A DNA stretch of 47,466 bases from an uncultured Bacilli bacterium. Lineage in GTDB: Bacteria > Bacillota_I > Bacilli_A > RF39 > UBA660. Of the stretch, positions 17,129 to 25,367 are shown one piece after another. The DNA is taken from contig CANRJV010000006.1 of NCBI GenBank assembly GCA_947631045.1, positions 1 to 47,466 of the forward strand. The letters are read 5' to 3'. Under the pieces are notes generated by a model. The model saw only the letters and a program-made list of their open reading frames with translations, was not told the origin of the DNA and made no database searches. The stretch's first letter is position 1, and the number at the start of each line of letters is the position of its first letter. The position numbers were made by a program, and so were the translations under genes.

Positions 17129-18562
17129 TTAATTGTTTTCTTTTCTTTTTGTTGTGAATCCAACTGTTAATGCACTTACTAGACCTAAACTAGCATAAAC
17201 AAGAATGTTATCGTTAGTTTTTGGTACGTTAGGTACATCTGGATTTGTTGTTCCTGGAGTGTTTGCGTCTCCATCACCAACATCTGGATCTTGTTGTTCA
17301 GGTTCAGCAGGAGTTCCTACTACTACTTTACCACCTTCAGTACGAATTTCACCTGAAGTTAATTCTTCAACAACACTAGTGGCTTTGATAGCAGAATTTC
17401 CGCTATTTTTAACATCACCGATAATACTACCGGTAAATTCTCCACCTGTTATCATTCCTTTATGAGCTTCATTTTCAACAAAATCCCAATCTTCAATCGC
17501 AAGAGCTGGTAATTGATTTCCTTCACCATCTTCAGCACTAGTAAATTTACCACCACCGATTGCAATTTTAGCATTATTAGCTGTTTTAATATACATAGCA
17601 TGAGCATTTTCACTAATAAATTCTCCACCAGTTACAGATACATTAATTGTATTTTCTGGTTGATAATTAGCAACTCTACCAATAATATCTAGAGCAGCAC
17701 CATGGCTTCTAGCATTAGCACTTCCTAAAGTACCTGTTGCATCACTAGAAGCTACGAATTTACCTCCGCTAATAGTTACTTTACCTGAAAGAACTTGAAT
17801 AGCATCTTTTCCTGTAATAGTACCACCAGTGATATTCCAAATACCATAACCTGATGCATATAATGCTACACCATTAGAAGTATAACTTCCTCCTTTAATA
17901 TTTACTACTGGAGCATTTGTATCAGTATAAGCTATTTTACCATTAACTTTTACTGTATATCCTTCTGTCTTCCAAGTACCATTTAAATTAACTGTAACAC
18001 CTGATGCAGAAGCATTTGACCCTGAGCCAATTACTAATCCATAACCATCAGAATTTACAACAACATTTCCACCAATAGTAACTGTAGTTTTTGCACTACT
18101 ACTTCCATCAATCATAATTGCTGGAGCAGCAGCAGTTTTTGAATCTGTAGTTAGCTTAACACTACCTTCAACAGTTAAATTTGATCCAGCAGCAACACTA
18201 ATTAATGGATGTGAATTAACAGTAGTTGATTTTAATTCTCCATTACCTGTTAAAACTAATTTAGCATTACTATTTAATACTAAACGTTGACCGTTAGTAA
18301 AAGTAACTGTTTTTCCATTTAAATTAATAGTAACATTTTTAGTAATTTGCATACTTGAACCATTAAATGAATTATCAGTTAATAATGTAACTGTTCCATT
18401 TTCTTCAACACCCGTTAAAGCAGCAGTTATTGAATCATAGCATTTGCTTCCATCAGTTGCTTGTGCTGTGTTACCAACACATGTAACTTCAAGAGCATGA
18501 ACACCCATAGTCATTGCAGCAAATGCAGCAAGACCAATTGCAAACATTTTTAAATTTTTCAT
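17129..18562 (-). CDS. Sortase-anchored beta-helix-like surface protein H
   Basis: A 477-residue MKNLKMF-group protein. The signal peptide ends near VHA-LEV. The body shows regular beta-helix coils (WNITGGTIT, VTISGGKFV, ISVTGGEFI-like, IAIGGGKFT) up to about residue 400; then come a Pro-rich stalk, VPKTNDN, a membrane helix and KRKENN. The ATG conserved in paralogues is used; an in-frame GTG lies nine bases upstream. The 9-bp G-tract promoter is divergent from the first hydrophobic-peptide toxin-like gene (18864). Confidence 0.92.
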   Translation of the reverse strand: MKNLKMFAIGLAAFAAMTMGVHALEVTCVGNTAQATDGSKCYDSITAALTGVEENGTVTLLTDNSFNGSSMQITKNVTINLNGKTVTFTNGQRLVLNSNAKLVLTGNGELKSTTVNSHPLISVAAGSNLTVEGSVKLTTDSKTAAAPAIMIDGSSSAKTTVTIGGNVVVNSDGYGLVIGSGSNASASGVTVNLNGTWKTEGYTVKVNGKIAYTDTNAPVVNIKGGSYTSNGVALYASGYGIWNITGGTITGKDAIQVLSGKVTISGGKFVASSDATGTLGSANARSHGAALDIIGRVANYQPENTINVSVTGGEFISENAHAMYIKTANNAKIAIGGGKFTSAEDGEGNQLPALAIEDWDFVENEAHKGMITGGEFTGSIIGDVKNSGNSAIKATSVVEELTSGEIRTEGGKVVVGTPAEPEQQDPDVGDGDANTPGTTNPDVPNVPKTNDNILVYASLGLVSALTVGFTTKRKENN

Positions 18563-18594
18563 TCTTTTCACAAACCTTTCCTTTCTATGCGTTA

Positions 18595-18625
18595 ATTATA
18601 CCCCCCCCCGTATTCAATTTGTCAA
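18595..18625 (-). promoter_or_regulatory. G-tract promoter of surface gene H
   Basis: TTGACA - 19 - TATAAT on the minus strand with nine G at 18601-18609. Confidence 0.85.
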
Positions 18626-18740
18626 TACTTATTTTTGCTAATTTTTGACAAACTTGTTTATTTTACAAAAAAGATATAATTTCTTTTATATTATATTTCT
18701 TATTTTATTTTTTGATTACATTTTAAAAAAGTTTTTTATT

Positions 18741-18785
18741 GTCCGCATATTTTTCTTGACTTCAAAAACGTTAGTTTGCTATTAT
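18741..18785 (+). promoter_or_regulatory. GTCCGCAT box and promoter of toxin-like peptide 1
   Basis: GTCCGCATATTTTT is followed at once by TTGACT, 18 bases and TATTAT on the plus strand. The same box precedes six other small-gene promoters in this window. Confidence 0.8.
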
Positions 18786-18863
18786 ATTTATAAGGAATAT
18801 TCAAATAGTTGGGTGTTGCCTTCATCTTTAGTTTGAAAAAACTTTAAGATTGGGGGTGATAAT

Positions 18864-18947
18864 ATGAGTAAAAAAGATTTTTTAATCTGTGGATTATTCA
18901 TAATTATCTTCTTTTTACTATCTTTGTTATATACAACTTTGAAATAA
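18864..18947 (+). CDS. Small hydrophobic type I toxin-like peptide 1
   Basis: A 27-residue peptide beginning MSKKDFLICG, then an uninterrupted hydrophobic helix and a short YTTLK tail: a single membrane segment with a charged start. A strong GGGGGTGAT ribosome site precedes the ATG. It has its own plus-strand promoter, and a convergent antisense RNA covers its 3' side, the arrangement of type I toxins such as TxpA/RatA or BsrG/SR4 of Bacillus. It sits in the gap between surface genes H and I. Related to peptide 4; toxicity is inferred, not shown. Confidence 0.75.
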   Translation: MSKKDFLICGLFIIIFFLLSLLYTTLK

Positions 18948-18949
18948 AA

Positions 18950-19060
18950 GAAAAGCGCCTAACTCAGCAATGAATTAGGCTTCCTCAACTTAGATCCAGC
19001 AACACTCAACATGACAATATTTGAATGTTCCTTTTTTATTTTATTCAAGTTTCCTTGACA
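18950..19060 (-). ncRNA. Antisense antitoxin-like RNA 1
   Basis: Predicted from promoter TTGACA-18-TATAAT (19066-19095, minus strand) to a hairpin GCCTAATTC/GAGTTAGGC followed by a T-rich run (18957-18980). It is complementary to the 3' untranslated part of the toxin-like mRNA, whose own terminator is at about 19008-19036. Confidence 0.7.
19008..19036 (+). terminator. Terminator of toxin-like mRNA 1
   Basis: AACAT/ATGTT stem then TTTTTT on the plus strand, inside the region covered by the antisense RNA. Confidence 0.5.
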
Positions 19061-19065
19061 TATTC

Positions 19066-19095
19066 ATTATACTACATTTATATTTCTCTTGTCAA
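19066..19095 (-). promoter_or_regulatory. Promoter of antisense RNA 1
   Basis: Perfect TTGACA, 18 bases, perfect TATAAT on the minus strand; conserved in all four units. Confidence 0.8.
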
Positions 19096-19099
19096 AAAA

Positions 19100-19120
19100 A
19101 GATATACCTTTCGATATACC
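19100..19120 (-). terminator. Terminator of surface gene I
   Basis: GGTATA/TATATC stem with loop TCGAAAGG followed by TTTTTTT on the minus strand. The 682-bp gap 18563-19244 also holds the gene H promoter, toxin-antitoxin unit 1 and 3' UTR element copy 4. Confidence 0.6.
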
Positions 19121-19130
19121 CTTTCTTTAT

Positions 19131-19238
19131 ATCAAATTGCTTTAAGTTTAGGAAGTATAGATTGAGAATGTTTTGAAGATGTTTGCGATTTCTTCAAAAT
19201 TTATTTTTATATAATTCCATTATCTTCGCAATTTTGAT
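19131..19238 (-). promoter_or_regulatory. Structured 3' UTR element, copy 4 (after surface gene I)
   Basis: Closing helix ATCAAAATTGC/GCAATTTGAT and TCGCAAAC stem-loop as in copies 2 and 3. Confidence 0.7.
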
Positions 19239-19244
19239 AACTAA

Positions 19245-20699
19245 TTAATTGTTTTCTTTTATTCTTGCTGTGAATCCAACTGTTAATGCACTTACTAGAC
19301 CTAAACTAGCATAAACTAGAATGTTATCGTTAGTTTTTGGTACGTTAGGTACATCTGGATTTGTTGTTCCTGGAGTGTTTGCGTCTCCTGTGTTTCCTGG
19401 TTGATCATCAGGAGCTTTTACTCCTACAGTTACAGCAACAGGATCTTTTCCTTCCTCTTTTGCCGGTACAACTATAGGTCTTTCAGCACCTGCTTCATAA
19501 ACTACTAATTCAGTTGTTTTTTCATTAGTTACTTCTGTTCCACTAACAACTGTTAATTTTTTCATTGTAGCATTTTCAGTAATAACTAAATTATCATATG
19601 CTTTGTCTAATGTGATTTCTTCATTTTCAGCATTAGCATATAAACGAGCTTCATCACCAATAGTTACGATAGCATATTCACCACTATCTGCCGCGATGGT
19701 AACTTTGTTAGCTCCGCTACAACTAAATACTTTTTGATTATTAGCATCACTACATACATCAACAGTTTTATCAACTTTAACATTGTTTCCAGTAACAACT
19801 AATTTACCAGTTGAAACTTTACCACTATCTGTATGAGTCCAAGTAACTTTGGTTGGGGCAATTGAACCAGTATCAATATATCCTTTAACATTTATAGTAG
19901 CAACTTCTGAAGCAGAATCTGCATCACCATTATCTAATAAGATATCAGCTTTTTGTTTAGCTGTATCATCATTAGCAGTAAGATTTCCTCTAGCATTTAC
20001 ATGAGAAGTTTCATCAATACTAGAATTTTTACCAAAGATTATACCAGCATAGCCATTACCACTAGCATTTATATTAGTATTTTCTAATTTAAATGTAGCC
20101 CCAAGACCATTAGAAGTGTTATTCTTAACATTAATTGTTGAATCTTCAGCAGTTAAAACTAATGAATTTGCTCCTTGCATTCCGTTTCCTCTGTTATCGC
20201 TAACATTTAAAGTGGCCTTATCTAAAACAATAGAACTATCTTTGCCACTTTCAACAACAACAATTGCAGAATAGCTCTCATTTCCAGTTACGTTAAGAGT
20301 CCCACCATTAACAGTAATTGTATGTTTTGAAGCAATTTTTAAAGCTGGAATTTTAGTAGAAGATCCAGTTTCTTTTGGTGCATCGGTGATAGTTAAAGTA
20401 GCATTATTTTTAATAGTAACATTATCAGTTAAAGTTACATATGCTCCTTTAATTTCTAAAGAGCTTCCCTTTTCTAGGGTAACAGCACCAAGATTGATTT
20501 TTTTGCCTCCACCAATAACTACAACCTTTTTATTATTAGCGACTGTACCACTTATAGTTCCACTATCGTCACTAAGAGTACATGTTTCAACACCATCAAC
20601 ATCTTGACAATCTTTGGCTTTTTGCATTTCAGCATGTACACTCATAGTCATTGCAGCAAATGCAGCAAGACCAATTGCAAACATTTTTAAATTTTTCAT
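19245..20699 (-). CDS. Sortase-anchored surface protein I
   Basis: A 484-residue MKNLKMF-group protein, signal peptide ending near VHA-EMQ. The body carries beta-helix-like repeats (SLEIKGAYVTL, TLTITDAPK, TLNVTGNES, STINVKNNTS) but fewer GG turns than its paralogues, then a beta-rich segment with two Cys (VDVCSD, VFSCSG). It ends VPKTNDN, a membrane helix and RIKENN. The 9-bp G-tract promoter is upstream; toxin-antitoxin units flank the gene on both sides. Confidence 0.9.
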   Translation of the reverse strand: MKNLKMFAIGLAAFAAMTMSVHAEMQKAKDCQDVDGVETCTLSDDSGTISGTVANNKKVVVIGGGKKINLGAVTLEKGSSLEIKGAYVTLTDNVTIKNNATLTITDAPKETGSSTKIPALKIASKHTITVNGGTLNVTGNESYSAIVVVESGKDSSIVLDKATLNVSDNRGNGMQGANSLVLTAEDSTINVKNNTSNGLGATFKLENTNINASGNGYAGIIFGKNSSIDETSHVNARGNLTANDDTAKQKADILLDNGDADSASEVATINVKGYIDTGSIAPTKVTWTHTDSGKVSTGKLVVTGNNVKVDKTVDVCSDANNQKVFSCSGANKVTIAADSGEYAIVTIGDEARLYANAENEEITLDKAYDNLVITENATMKKLTVVSGTEVTNEKTTELVVYEAGAERPIVVPAKEEGKDPVAVTVGVKAPDDQPGNTGDANTPGTTNPDVPNVPKTNDNILVYASLGLVSALTVGFTARIKENN

Positions 20700-20730
20700 T
20701 CTTTCACAAACCTTTCCTTTCTATGTGTTA

Positions 20731-20761
20731 ATTATACCCCCCCCCGTATTCGATTTGTCAA
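20731..20761 (-). promoter_or_regulatory. G-tract promoter of surface gene I
   Basis: TTGACA - 19 - TATAAT on the minus strand with nine G at 20737-20745. Confidence 0.85.
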
Positions 20762-20875
20762 TACTTATTTTTGCTAATTTCTGTCAATCTTTGTTTTCAT
20801 ACAAAAAAGATATAATTTCTCTATATTATATTTCTTATTTTATTTTTTGATTACATTTTAAAAAAGTTTCTTATT

Positions 20876-20920
20876 GTCCGCATATTTTTATTGACTTCAA
20901 AAACATAAGTTTGCTATTAT
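20876..20920 (+). promoter_or_regulatory. GTCCGCAT box and promoter of toxin-like peptide 2
   Basis: GTCCGCATATTTTT, then TTGACT, 18 bases, TATTAT on the plus strand. The leader contains CTTTTCC-AAT-GGAAAGG, a hairpin that takes in part of the G-rich ribosome site. Confidence 0.8.
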
Positions 20921-20988
20921 ATTTATAAGGAATATTCAGCTATTCTGAGTGTCTACCTACTTTTCCAATGGAAAGGGGGGTTGATATA

Positions 20989-21081
20989 ATGCCAAAGCGA
21001 ATCTTTTGTATAAAAGTATTACGCTACATTACTATCATTTTACTTCTCCTAACTTTGTTAGTAATAGAAATAAAAAAATGA
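20989..21081 (+). CDS. Small hydrophobic type I toxin-like peptide 2
   Basis: A 30-residue peptide, MPKRIFCIKV followed by a Leu/Ile membrane segment and EIKK. The AAGGGGGG ribosome site is partly held in a leader hairpin. The antisense terminator stem begins inside its TGA stop codon, so toxin mRNA and antisense RNA overlap from the stop codon onward. It differs from peptides 1 and 4 in sequence but keeps the same layout. Identical to peptide 3. Confidence 0.75.
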   Translation: MPKRIFCIKVLRYITIILLLLTLLVIEIKK

Positions 21082-21182
21082 CACTTAAGCCAGCGATGAC
21101 TTAAATGTCTAGCAAAATATTTTGGTAGACATTCAGTAAACTGAATGTTCCCTTTTTTTATTGTATTCAAGTTTCCTTGACA
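21073..21182 (-). ncRNA. Antisense antitoxin-like RNA 2
   Basis: From the minus-strand promoter at 21188-21217 to the hairpin GACATTTAAG/CTTAAGTGTC (21080-21109) followed by TTTTTTT. It overlaps the toxin-like mRNA 3' end by about 95 bases. Confidence 0.72.
21129..21160 (+). terminator. Terminator of toxin-like mRNA 2
   Basis: ACATTCAG-TAAA-CTGAATGT followed by TTTTTTT on the plus strand. Confidence 0.8.
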
Positions 21183-21187
21183 TATTC

Positions 21188-21217
21188 ATTATACTACATT
21201 TATATTTCTCTTGTCAA
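21188..21217 (-). promoter_or_regulatory. Promoter of antisense RNA 2
   Basis: TTGACA-18-TATAAT on the minus strand. Confidence 0.8.
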
Positions 21218-21244
21218 AAAAAGATACTCTATTTCTAAAGTATC
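21218..21244 (-). terminator. Terminator of surface gene J
   Basis: GATACT/AGTATC stem followed by TTTTTTT on the minus strand. Confidence 0.75.
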
Positions 21245-21260
21245 TTCTCTATACTAATTT

Positions 21261-21367
21261 GTAAATAATTGTTTTTACAATTACCACAAGTTTTTGTGGA
21301 AAGGTTTGTGAGAATGTATTCTAGGGTGTTTGCGAGTCCCTAAAATTTATTTAAACAATTTATTTAC
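21261..21367 (-). promoter_or_regulatory. Structured 3' UTR element, copy 5 (after surface gene J)
   Basis: A second sequence type of the same element: closing helix GTAAATAAATTGTTT/AAACAATTATTTAC, inner stem TAGGG/CCCTA with the TCGCAAAC loop motif, CATTCTCA, and an extra hairpin CCACAA/TTGTGG. The 684-bp gap 20700-21383 is filled by this, the gene I promoter and unit 2. Confidence 0.7.
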
Positions 21368-21383
21368 TAATTTAGTAACTTAA

Positions 21384-22829
21384 TTAATTGTTTTCTTTTC
21401 TTTTTGCAGAAAATCCAACACTTAATGCACTTACTACACCTAAACTAGCATAAACTAAAATGTTATCGTTTGTTTTTGGTACATTAGGTACACCAGGATT
21501 TGTTGTTCCCGGATCTGTTGTTTGCGTTCCATCTCCAGTATTACTAGGATCAACTGGTGTTACATCCGTTGGTTTAGCTTCACCAACTTCAGCATCTTTT
21601 CTAACTTCAGCAAGTTCAAGATCAATGGTAATATCACTAGCTGGCATCGTGAATTCATCAAGGCCTGTAACAACTTCTTTAGTAGAAGCATTAGTGATTG
21701 TGTATTTAACTCCATATCTATAATTTAAATCTTTTGGATTAATACCTTTACTTAAATCAAATTTTGCTAATAAATTTACTTTTTCTCCTTCAATTGCTTC
21801 AAAACTAGCTGGTTTTGTATAACCTAATGATGTTTCAGTAGTATTCGCCGTTACTGTTAATTTACCAACAGTAACCTTATATGGTTTACCAACTAAAATA
21901 TCTCCATTTGCAGTCTTAACACCTTTAATTCCCTCTGCTAAATAAGTTGGATAAGCATTAATAAAAGCAGAATTTGTAGTTTTTTTAAATATACCTTTTG
22001 TCATAAATCCTGTTATGGCATCAGCCCATATTGGACTCTTATTAGGATTTTTTGCTTCAAAATAACCTCCAGCAATTTTTACTGTTTGATTTTTTTGATT
22101 TTTAACACTATAAATATGAACCGCGTCTTGTTTTTCAGAAACAAAACTTCCACCATTTATAGTAAAGTTACCTTGTTTTATATCAATAGTAGGATTTGTA
22201 GCTGATGTTGAAGTATAACTACCTCCATTAATTACTACAATAGTATCTTTATCAGCGAAATTATCATGAGTGATTGTAGAATTTCCTGTTTCCCAGGTAC
22301 CATTTAAATCTGCATTTGTGGATGTTGAAACAACTAAACCATATCCATTAGTAACAGTTACAGTAGTATCAGCGCTAACAACTAAATTAGCAACATCACC
22401 AGGTTCTCCACTTAACCAGAATGCATGAGGTATATCACCATTATCTACAGCACCAGTAACCTTAATAATTAATTTTTCAGTTTTTAATGTTCCTCCCATT
22501 ACTTCAAATGCTGCTATATCTCCTTTAAATTTTTGAATTACAGTACCATTTTTAATAGCAAGTTCTCCACCTTCCATAACAGTAATGTAGCTTCCTTTAG
22601 CTAATGTTAATGTATGACCACCTAAATCAATAACAACTTTCTTTTCATATGCTATTAGATCATATGAATCTGCATCATCTACTGTTATATCATCAGCAAG
22701 AGTACATTCTCCTCCTAAAGTTATACAAGCATCTAAACTATCAGCATCACTAACATTTAGAGCTAACACACTTGGTATTGCCGCAATCATTGCAACAAGA
22801 CCGATTGCAAACATTTTTAAATTTTTCAT
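21384..22829 (-). CDS. Sortase-anchored surface protein J
   Basis: A 481-residue MKNLKMF-group protein. Signal peptide ends near VLA-LNV; Cys pair CITLGGEC near residue 35. Beta-helix-like coils (FTINGGSF, VKIAGGYF) run to about residue 320. A ~100-residue domain shared only with protein K follows (PYKVTVG...YRYGVKYTITN...DEFTMP...DLELAEVRKDAEVGEAK). Then VPKTNDN, a membrane helix and KRKENN. Its ribosome site AGAGGAAAAAAG differs from the G/H/I type and matches K and L. Confidence 0.92.
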   Translation of the reverse strand: MKNLKMFAIGLVAMIAAIPSVLALNVSDADSLDACITLGGECTLADDITVDDADSYDLIAYEKKVVIDLGGHTLTLAKGSYITVMEGGELAIKNGTVIQKFKGDIAAFEVMGGTLKTEKLIIKVTGAVDNGDIPHAFWLSGEPGDVANLVVSADTTVTVTNGYGLVVSTSTNADLNGTWETGNSTITHDNFADKDTIVVINGGSYTSTSATNPTIDIKQGNFTINGGSFVSEKQDAVHIYSVKNQKNQTVKIAGGYFEAKNPNKSPIWADAITGFMTKGIFKKTTNSAFINAYPTYLAEGIKGVKTANGDILVGKPYKVTVGKLTVTANTTETSLGYTKPASFEAIEGEKVNLLAKFDLSKGINPKDLNYRYGVKYTITNASTKEVVTGLDEFTMPASDITIDLELAEVRKDAEVGEAKPTDVTPVDPSNTGDGTQTTDPGTTNPGVPNVPKTNDNILVYASLGVVSALSVGFSAKRKENN

Positions 22830-22858
22830 CTTTTTTCCTCTTTCCTTTCTATGTGTTA

Positions 22859-22889
22859 ATTATACCCCCCCCCGTATTCAATTTGTCAA
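22859..22889 (-). promoter_or_regulatory. G-tract promoter of surface gene J
   Basis: TTGACA - 19 - TATAAT on the minus strand with nine G at 22865-22873. Confidence 0.85.
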
Positions 22890-23003
22890 TACTTATTTTT
22901 GCTAATTTCTGTCAATCTTTGTTTTCATACAAAAAAGATATAATTTCTTTATATTATATTTCTTATTTTATTTTTTGATTACATTTTAAAAAAGTTTCTT
23001 ATT

Positions 23004-23048
23004 GTCCGCATATTTTTATTGACTTCAAAAACATAAGTTTGCTATTAT
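23004..23048 (+). promoter_or_regulatory. GTCCGCAT box and promoter of toxin-like peptide 3
   Basis: Same box, TTGACT, 18 bases and TATTAT as in unit 2. Confidence 0.8.
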
Positions 23049-23116
23049 ATTTATAAGGAATATTCAGCTATTCTGAGTGTCTACCTACTTTTCCAATGGA
23101 AAGGGGGGTTGATATA

Positions 23117-23209
23117 ATGCCAAAGCGAATCTTTTGTATAAAAGTATTACGCTACATTACTATCATTTTACTTCTCCTAACTTTGTTAGTAATAGAAATA
23201 AAAAAATGA
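23117..23209 (+). CDS. Small hydrophobic type I toxin-like peptide 3
   Basis: A 30-residue peptide identical to peptide 2, with identical leader and ribosome site, in the gap between surface genes J and K. The exact match over the whole unit points to a recent duplication together with the neighbouring surface gene. Confidence 0.75.
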   Translation: MPKRIFCIKVLRYITIILLLLTLLVIEIKK

Positions 23210-23310
23210 CACTTAAGCCAGCGATGACTTAAATGTCTAGCAAAATATTTTGGTAGACATTCAGTAAACTGAATGTTCCCTTTTTTTATTGTATTCAAGT
23301 TTCCTTGACA
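23200..23310 (-). ncRNA. Antisense antitoxin-like RNA 3
   Basis: Minus-strand promoter at 23316-23345, terminator hairpin at 23208-23237. Same sequence and layout as RNA 2. Confidence 0.72.
23257..23288 (+). terminator. Terminator of toxin-like mRNA 3
   Basis: ACATTCAG-TAAA-CTGAATGT followed by a T run on the plus strand. Confidence 0.8.
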
Positions 23311-23315
23311 TATTC

Positions 23316-23345
23316 ATTATACTACATTTATATTTCTCTTGTCAA
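23316..23345 (-). promoter_or_regulatory. Promoter of antisense RNA 3
   Basis: TTGACA-18-TATAAT on the minus strand. Confidence 0.8.
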
Positions 23346-23372
23346 AAAAAGATACTCTATTTCTAAAGTATC
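23346..23372 (-). terminator. Terminator of surface gene K
   Basis: GATACT/AGTATC stem then T run on the minus strand. Confidence 0.75.
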
Positions 23373-23388
23373 TTCTCTATACTAATTT

Positions 23389-23495
23389 GTAAATAATTGT
23401 TTTACAATTACCACAAGTTCTTTGTGGAAAGGTTTGTGAGAATGAACTTTAGGGTGTTTGCGAGTCCCTAAAATTTATTTAAACAATTTATTTAC
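23389..23495 (-). promoter_or_regulatory. Structured 3' UTR element, copy 6 (after surface gene K)
   Basis: Same as copy 5, but the inner stem is TTTAGGG/CCCTAAA: the flanking bases changed so that pairing is longer than in copy 5. The 682-bp gap 22830-23511 holds it together with the gene J promoter and unit 3. Confidence 0.7.
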
Positions 23496-23511
23496 TAATT
23501 TAGTAACTTAA

Positions 23512-24993
23512 TTAGTTGTTTTCTTTTCTTTTTGCAGAGAATCCAACTGTTAAGGCACTCACTAGGCCTAAACTAGCATAAACTAAAATGTTATCGTTTG
23601 TTTTTGGTACATTAGGTACATCAGGATTTGTTGTTTCTGGAGTGTTTGCATTGCTTCCAGTATTACTAGGATCAACTGGTGTTACATCCGTTGGTTTAGC
23701 TTCACCAACTTCAGCATCTTTTCTAACTTCAGCAAGTTCAAGATCAACAATTACATCACTAGATGGCATTGTAAATTCATCAAGACCAGTAACAACCTCT
23801 TTAGTAGAAACATTAGTGATTGTGTACTTAACTCCGTATCTATAATTTAAATCTTTTGGAGAAACATTTCTAGTTAAAGCAAGCTTTGCTAATAAATTAA
23901 CTTTTTCTCCTTCAATTGCTTCAAAACTTGCTGGTTTTGTATAACCTAATGATGTTTCAGTAGCATTTGCTGTCACTGTTAGATTACCAATATTAACTTT
24001 GTATGGTTTACCAACCAAAGTACTTTTATCAGCAGTTACAACACTTTTAATACCATCTGCTAAATAAGTATTAACAATTTCATTTCCAACAACAGGCGCT
24101 TTAAATGTACCTCCAGTTATAAATTTTGTTAAAGCAACTGCATAAATAGGCCTATGACTCGTATCTTTTGTTTCAAAATAACCGCCAACAATTTTTACTG
24201 TTTGAGCTCCTTCTGTTGTAACATTACTAATATGTACAGCATCCTTATGTTCAGAAATAAAGTTACCACCATTTATAGTATAATTACCTTTTTTAATATC
24301 TAAAACATAATCAGTTTCTACAGAAGATGTTGAAGTATAACTACCTCCATTAATCACTACAATTGTGCTCTTAGTAGCGGCATAGCTTGGATCATGATAA
24401 GTTGCATCTGTAATTGTAGATTTTCCAGTTTTCCAAGTACCATTTAAATCCACATCAGCATGTGATGAAAGAACTAAACCATATCCATTATCAACTGTAA
24501 CTGTTGTATCAGCGCTAACGACTAAATAAGATACACTCTTATTATCTGTTCCAGATACAAAGAATGCATGAGGCATATTTTTTCCTTGTCTATTTGTACC
24601 CGCAGCACTAGTAACAGTAATTGTTAATTTTTCAGTTTTTAATGTTCCTTCATATACATTAAAGGCTGTTACATCACCTTTTGCAGATTCTTGAACTACT
24701 GTCCCATTTTTAACCGTAACGGTAATTTTTTTGCCCATAACATCAAGTGAAAAATCATCATTTAATGTTAAGGTATGACCATTTAAATCAATGACAACAT
24801 CTTTCTTAGCAGTTATTTCTGTTCCTTCAAAAGTATTATCATTTACTTTAATATCTTTAGCAAGAGTACATTCTCCTCCTAAAACTATACAAGCATTTAA
24901 ACTTTCAGCATTATTTACATCTTGAGCAAATATTGTAGAAATTGCTGTAAACATTGCAGCAAGACCAATTGCAAACATTTTTAAATTTTTCAT
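23512..24993 (-). CDS. Sortase-anchored surface protein K
   Basis: A 493-residue close paralogue of J: signal peptide ending near IFA-QDV, Cys pair CIVLGGEC, beta-helix-like coils (YTINGGNF, VKIVGGYF), the ~100-residue domain shared with J, then VPKTNDN, a membrane helix and KRKENN. Divergence from J is concentrated in the central exposed region, while both ends are nearly the same. Its promoter has eight G instead of nine, so its spacer is one base shorter than in most paralogues. Confidence 0.92.
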   Translation of the reverse strand: MKNLKMFAIGLAAMFTAISTIFAQDVNNAESLNACIVLGGECTLAKDIKVNDNTFEGTEITAKKDVVIDLNGHTLTLNDDFSLDVMGKKITVTVKNGTVVQESAKGDVTAFNVYEGTLKTEKLTITVTSAAGTNRQGKNMPHAFFVSGTDNKSVSYLVVSADTTVTVDNGYGLVLSSHADVDLNGTWKTGKSTITDATYHDPSYAATKSTIVVINGGSYTSTSSVETDYVLDIKKGNYTINGGNFISEHKDAVHISNVTTEGAQTVKIVGGYFETKDTSHRPIYAVALTKFITGGTFKAPVVGNEIVNTYLADGIKSVVTADKSTLVGKPYKVNIGNLTVTANATETSLGYTKPASFEAIEGEKVNLLAKLALTRNVSPKDLNYRYGVKYTITNVSTKEVVTGLDEFTMPSSDVIVDLELAEVRKDAEVGEAKPTDVTPVDPSNTGSNANTPETTNPDVPNVPKTNDNILVYASLGLVSALTVGFSAKRKENN

Positions 24994-25021
24994 TTTTTTC
25001 CTCTTTCCTTTCTATGTGTTA

Positions 25022-25051
25022 ATTATACCCCCCCCGTATTCAATTTGTCAA
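25022..25051 (-). promoter_or_regulatory. G-tract promoter of surface gene K (8 G)
   Basis: TTGACA - 18 - TATAAT on the minus strand with eight G at 25028-25035; the one length variant among otherwise near-identical promoters. Confidence 0.85.
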
Positions 25052-25164
25052 TACTTATTTTTGCTAATTTCTGTCAATCTTTGTTTTCATACAAAAAAGA
25101 TATAATTCCTCTATATTATATTTCTTATTTTACTTTTTGATTACATTTTAAAAAAATTCAAAAT

Positions 25165-25209
25165 GTCCGCATATTTTTATTGACTTTAAAAACATTAGTT
25201 TGCTATACT
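25165..25209 (+). promoter_or_regulatory. GTCCGCAT box and promoter of toxin-like peptide 4
   Basis: GTCCGCATATTTTT, TTGACT, 18 bases, TATACT on the plus strand. Confidence 0.8.
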
Positions 25210-25286
25210 GGATTTAGGAACATTTAAATAGTTGGGTGTGGCCTTCATCTTAGGAGTGAATAACTTTTAGGTTTGGAGGTGATATT

Positions 25287-25367
25287 GTGAATAAAAAAGA
25301 CATTATAATCTTTTCATTATTTATTATCATTTATTCATTAATCATAATCATTTTTCATCTATTGTAA
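25287..25367 (+). CDS. Small hydrophobic type I toxin-like peptide 4
   Basis: A 26-residue peptide with GTG start, MNKKDIIIFS then an Ile/Leu membrane segment ending IFHLL. GGAGGTGAT is a strong ribosome site. It shares the KKD...LFIII pattern with peptide 1. The convergent antisense RNA begins at about 25478. Located between surface genes K and L. Confidence 0.72.
   Translation: MNKKDIIIFSLFIIIYSLIIIIFHLL

Larger units (their letters stand above)
20860..23511. repeat. Recent segmental duplication: units around surface genes J and K
   Basis: The gap sequences about 20860-21383 and 22985-23511 are almost identical over more than 500 bases, including the toxin-like gene, antisense RNA and UTR element. 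Proteins J and K share their C-terminal third and signal region while their middle parts have diverged. Confidence 0.85.
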
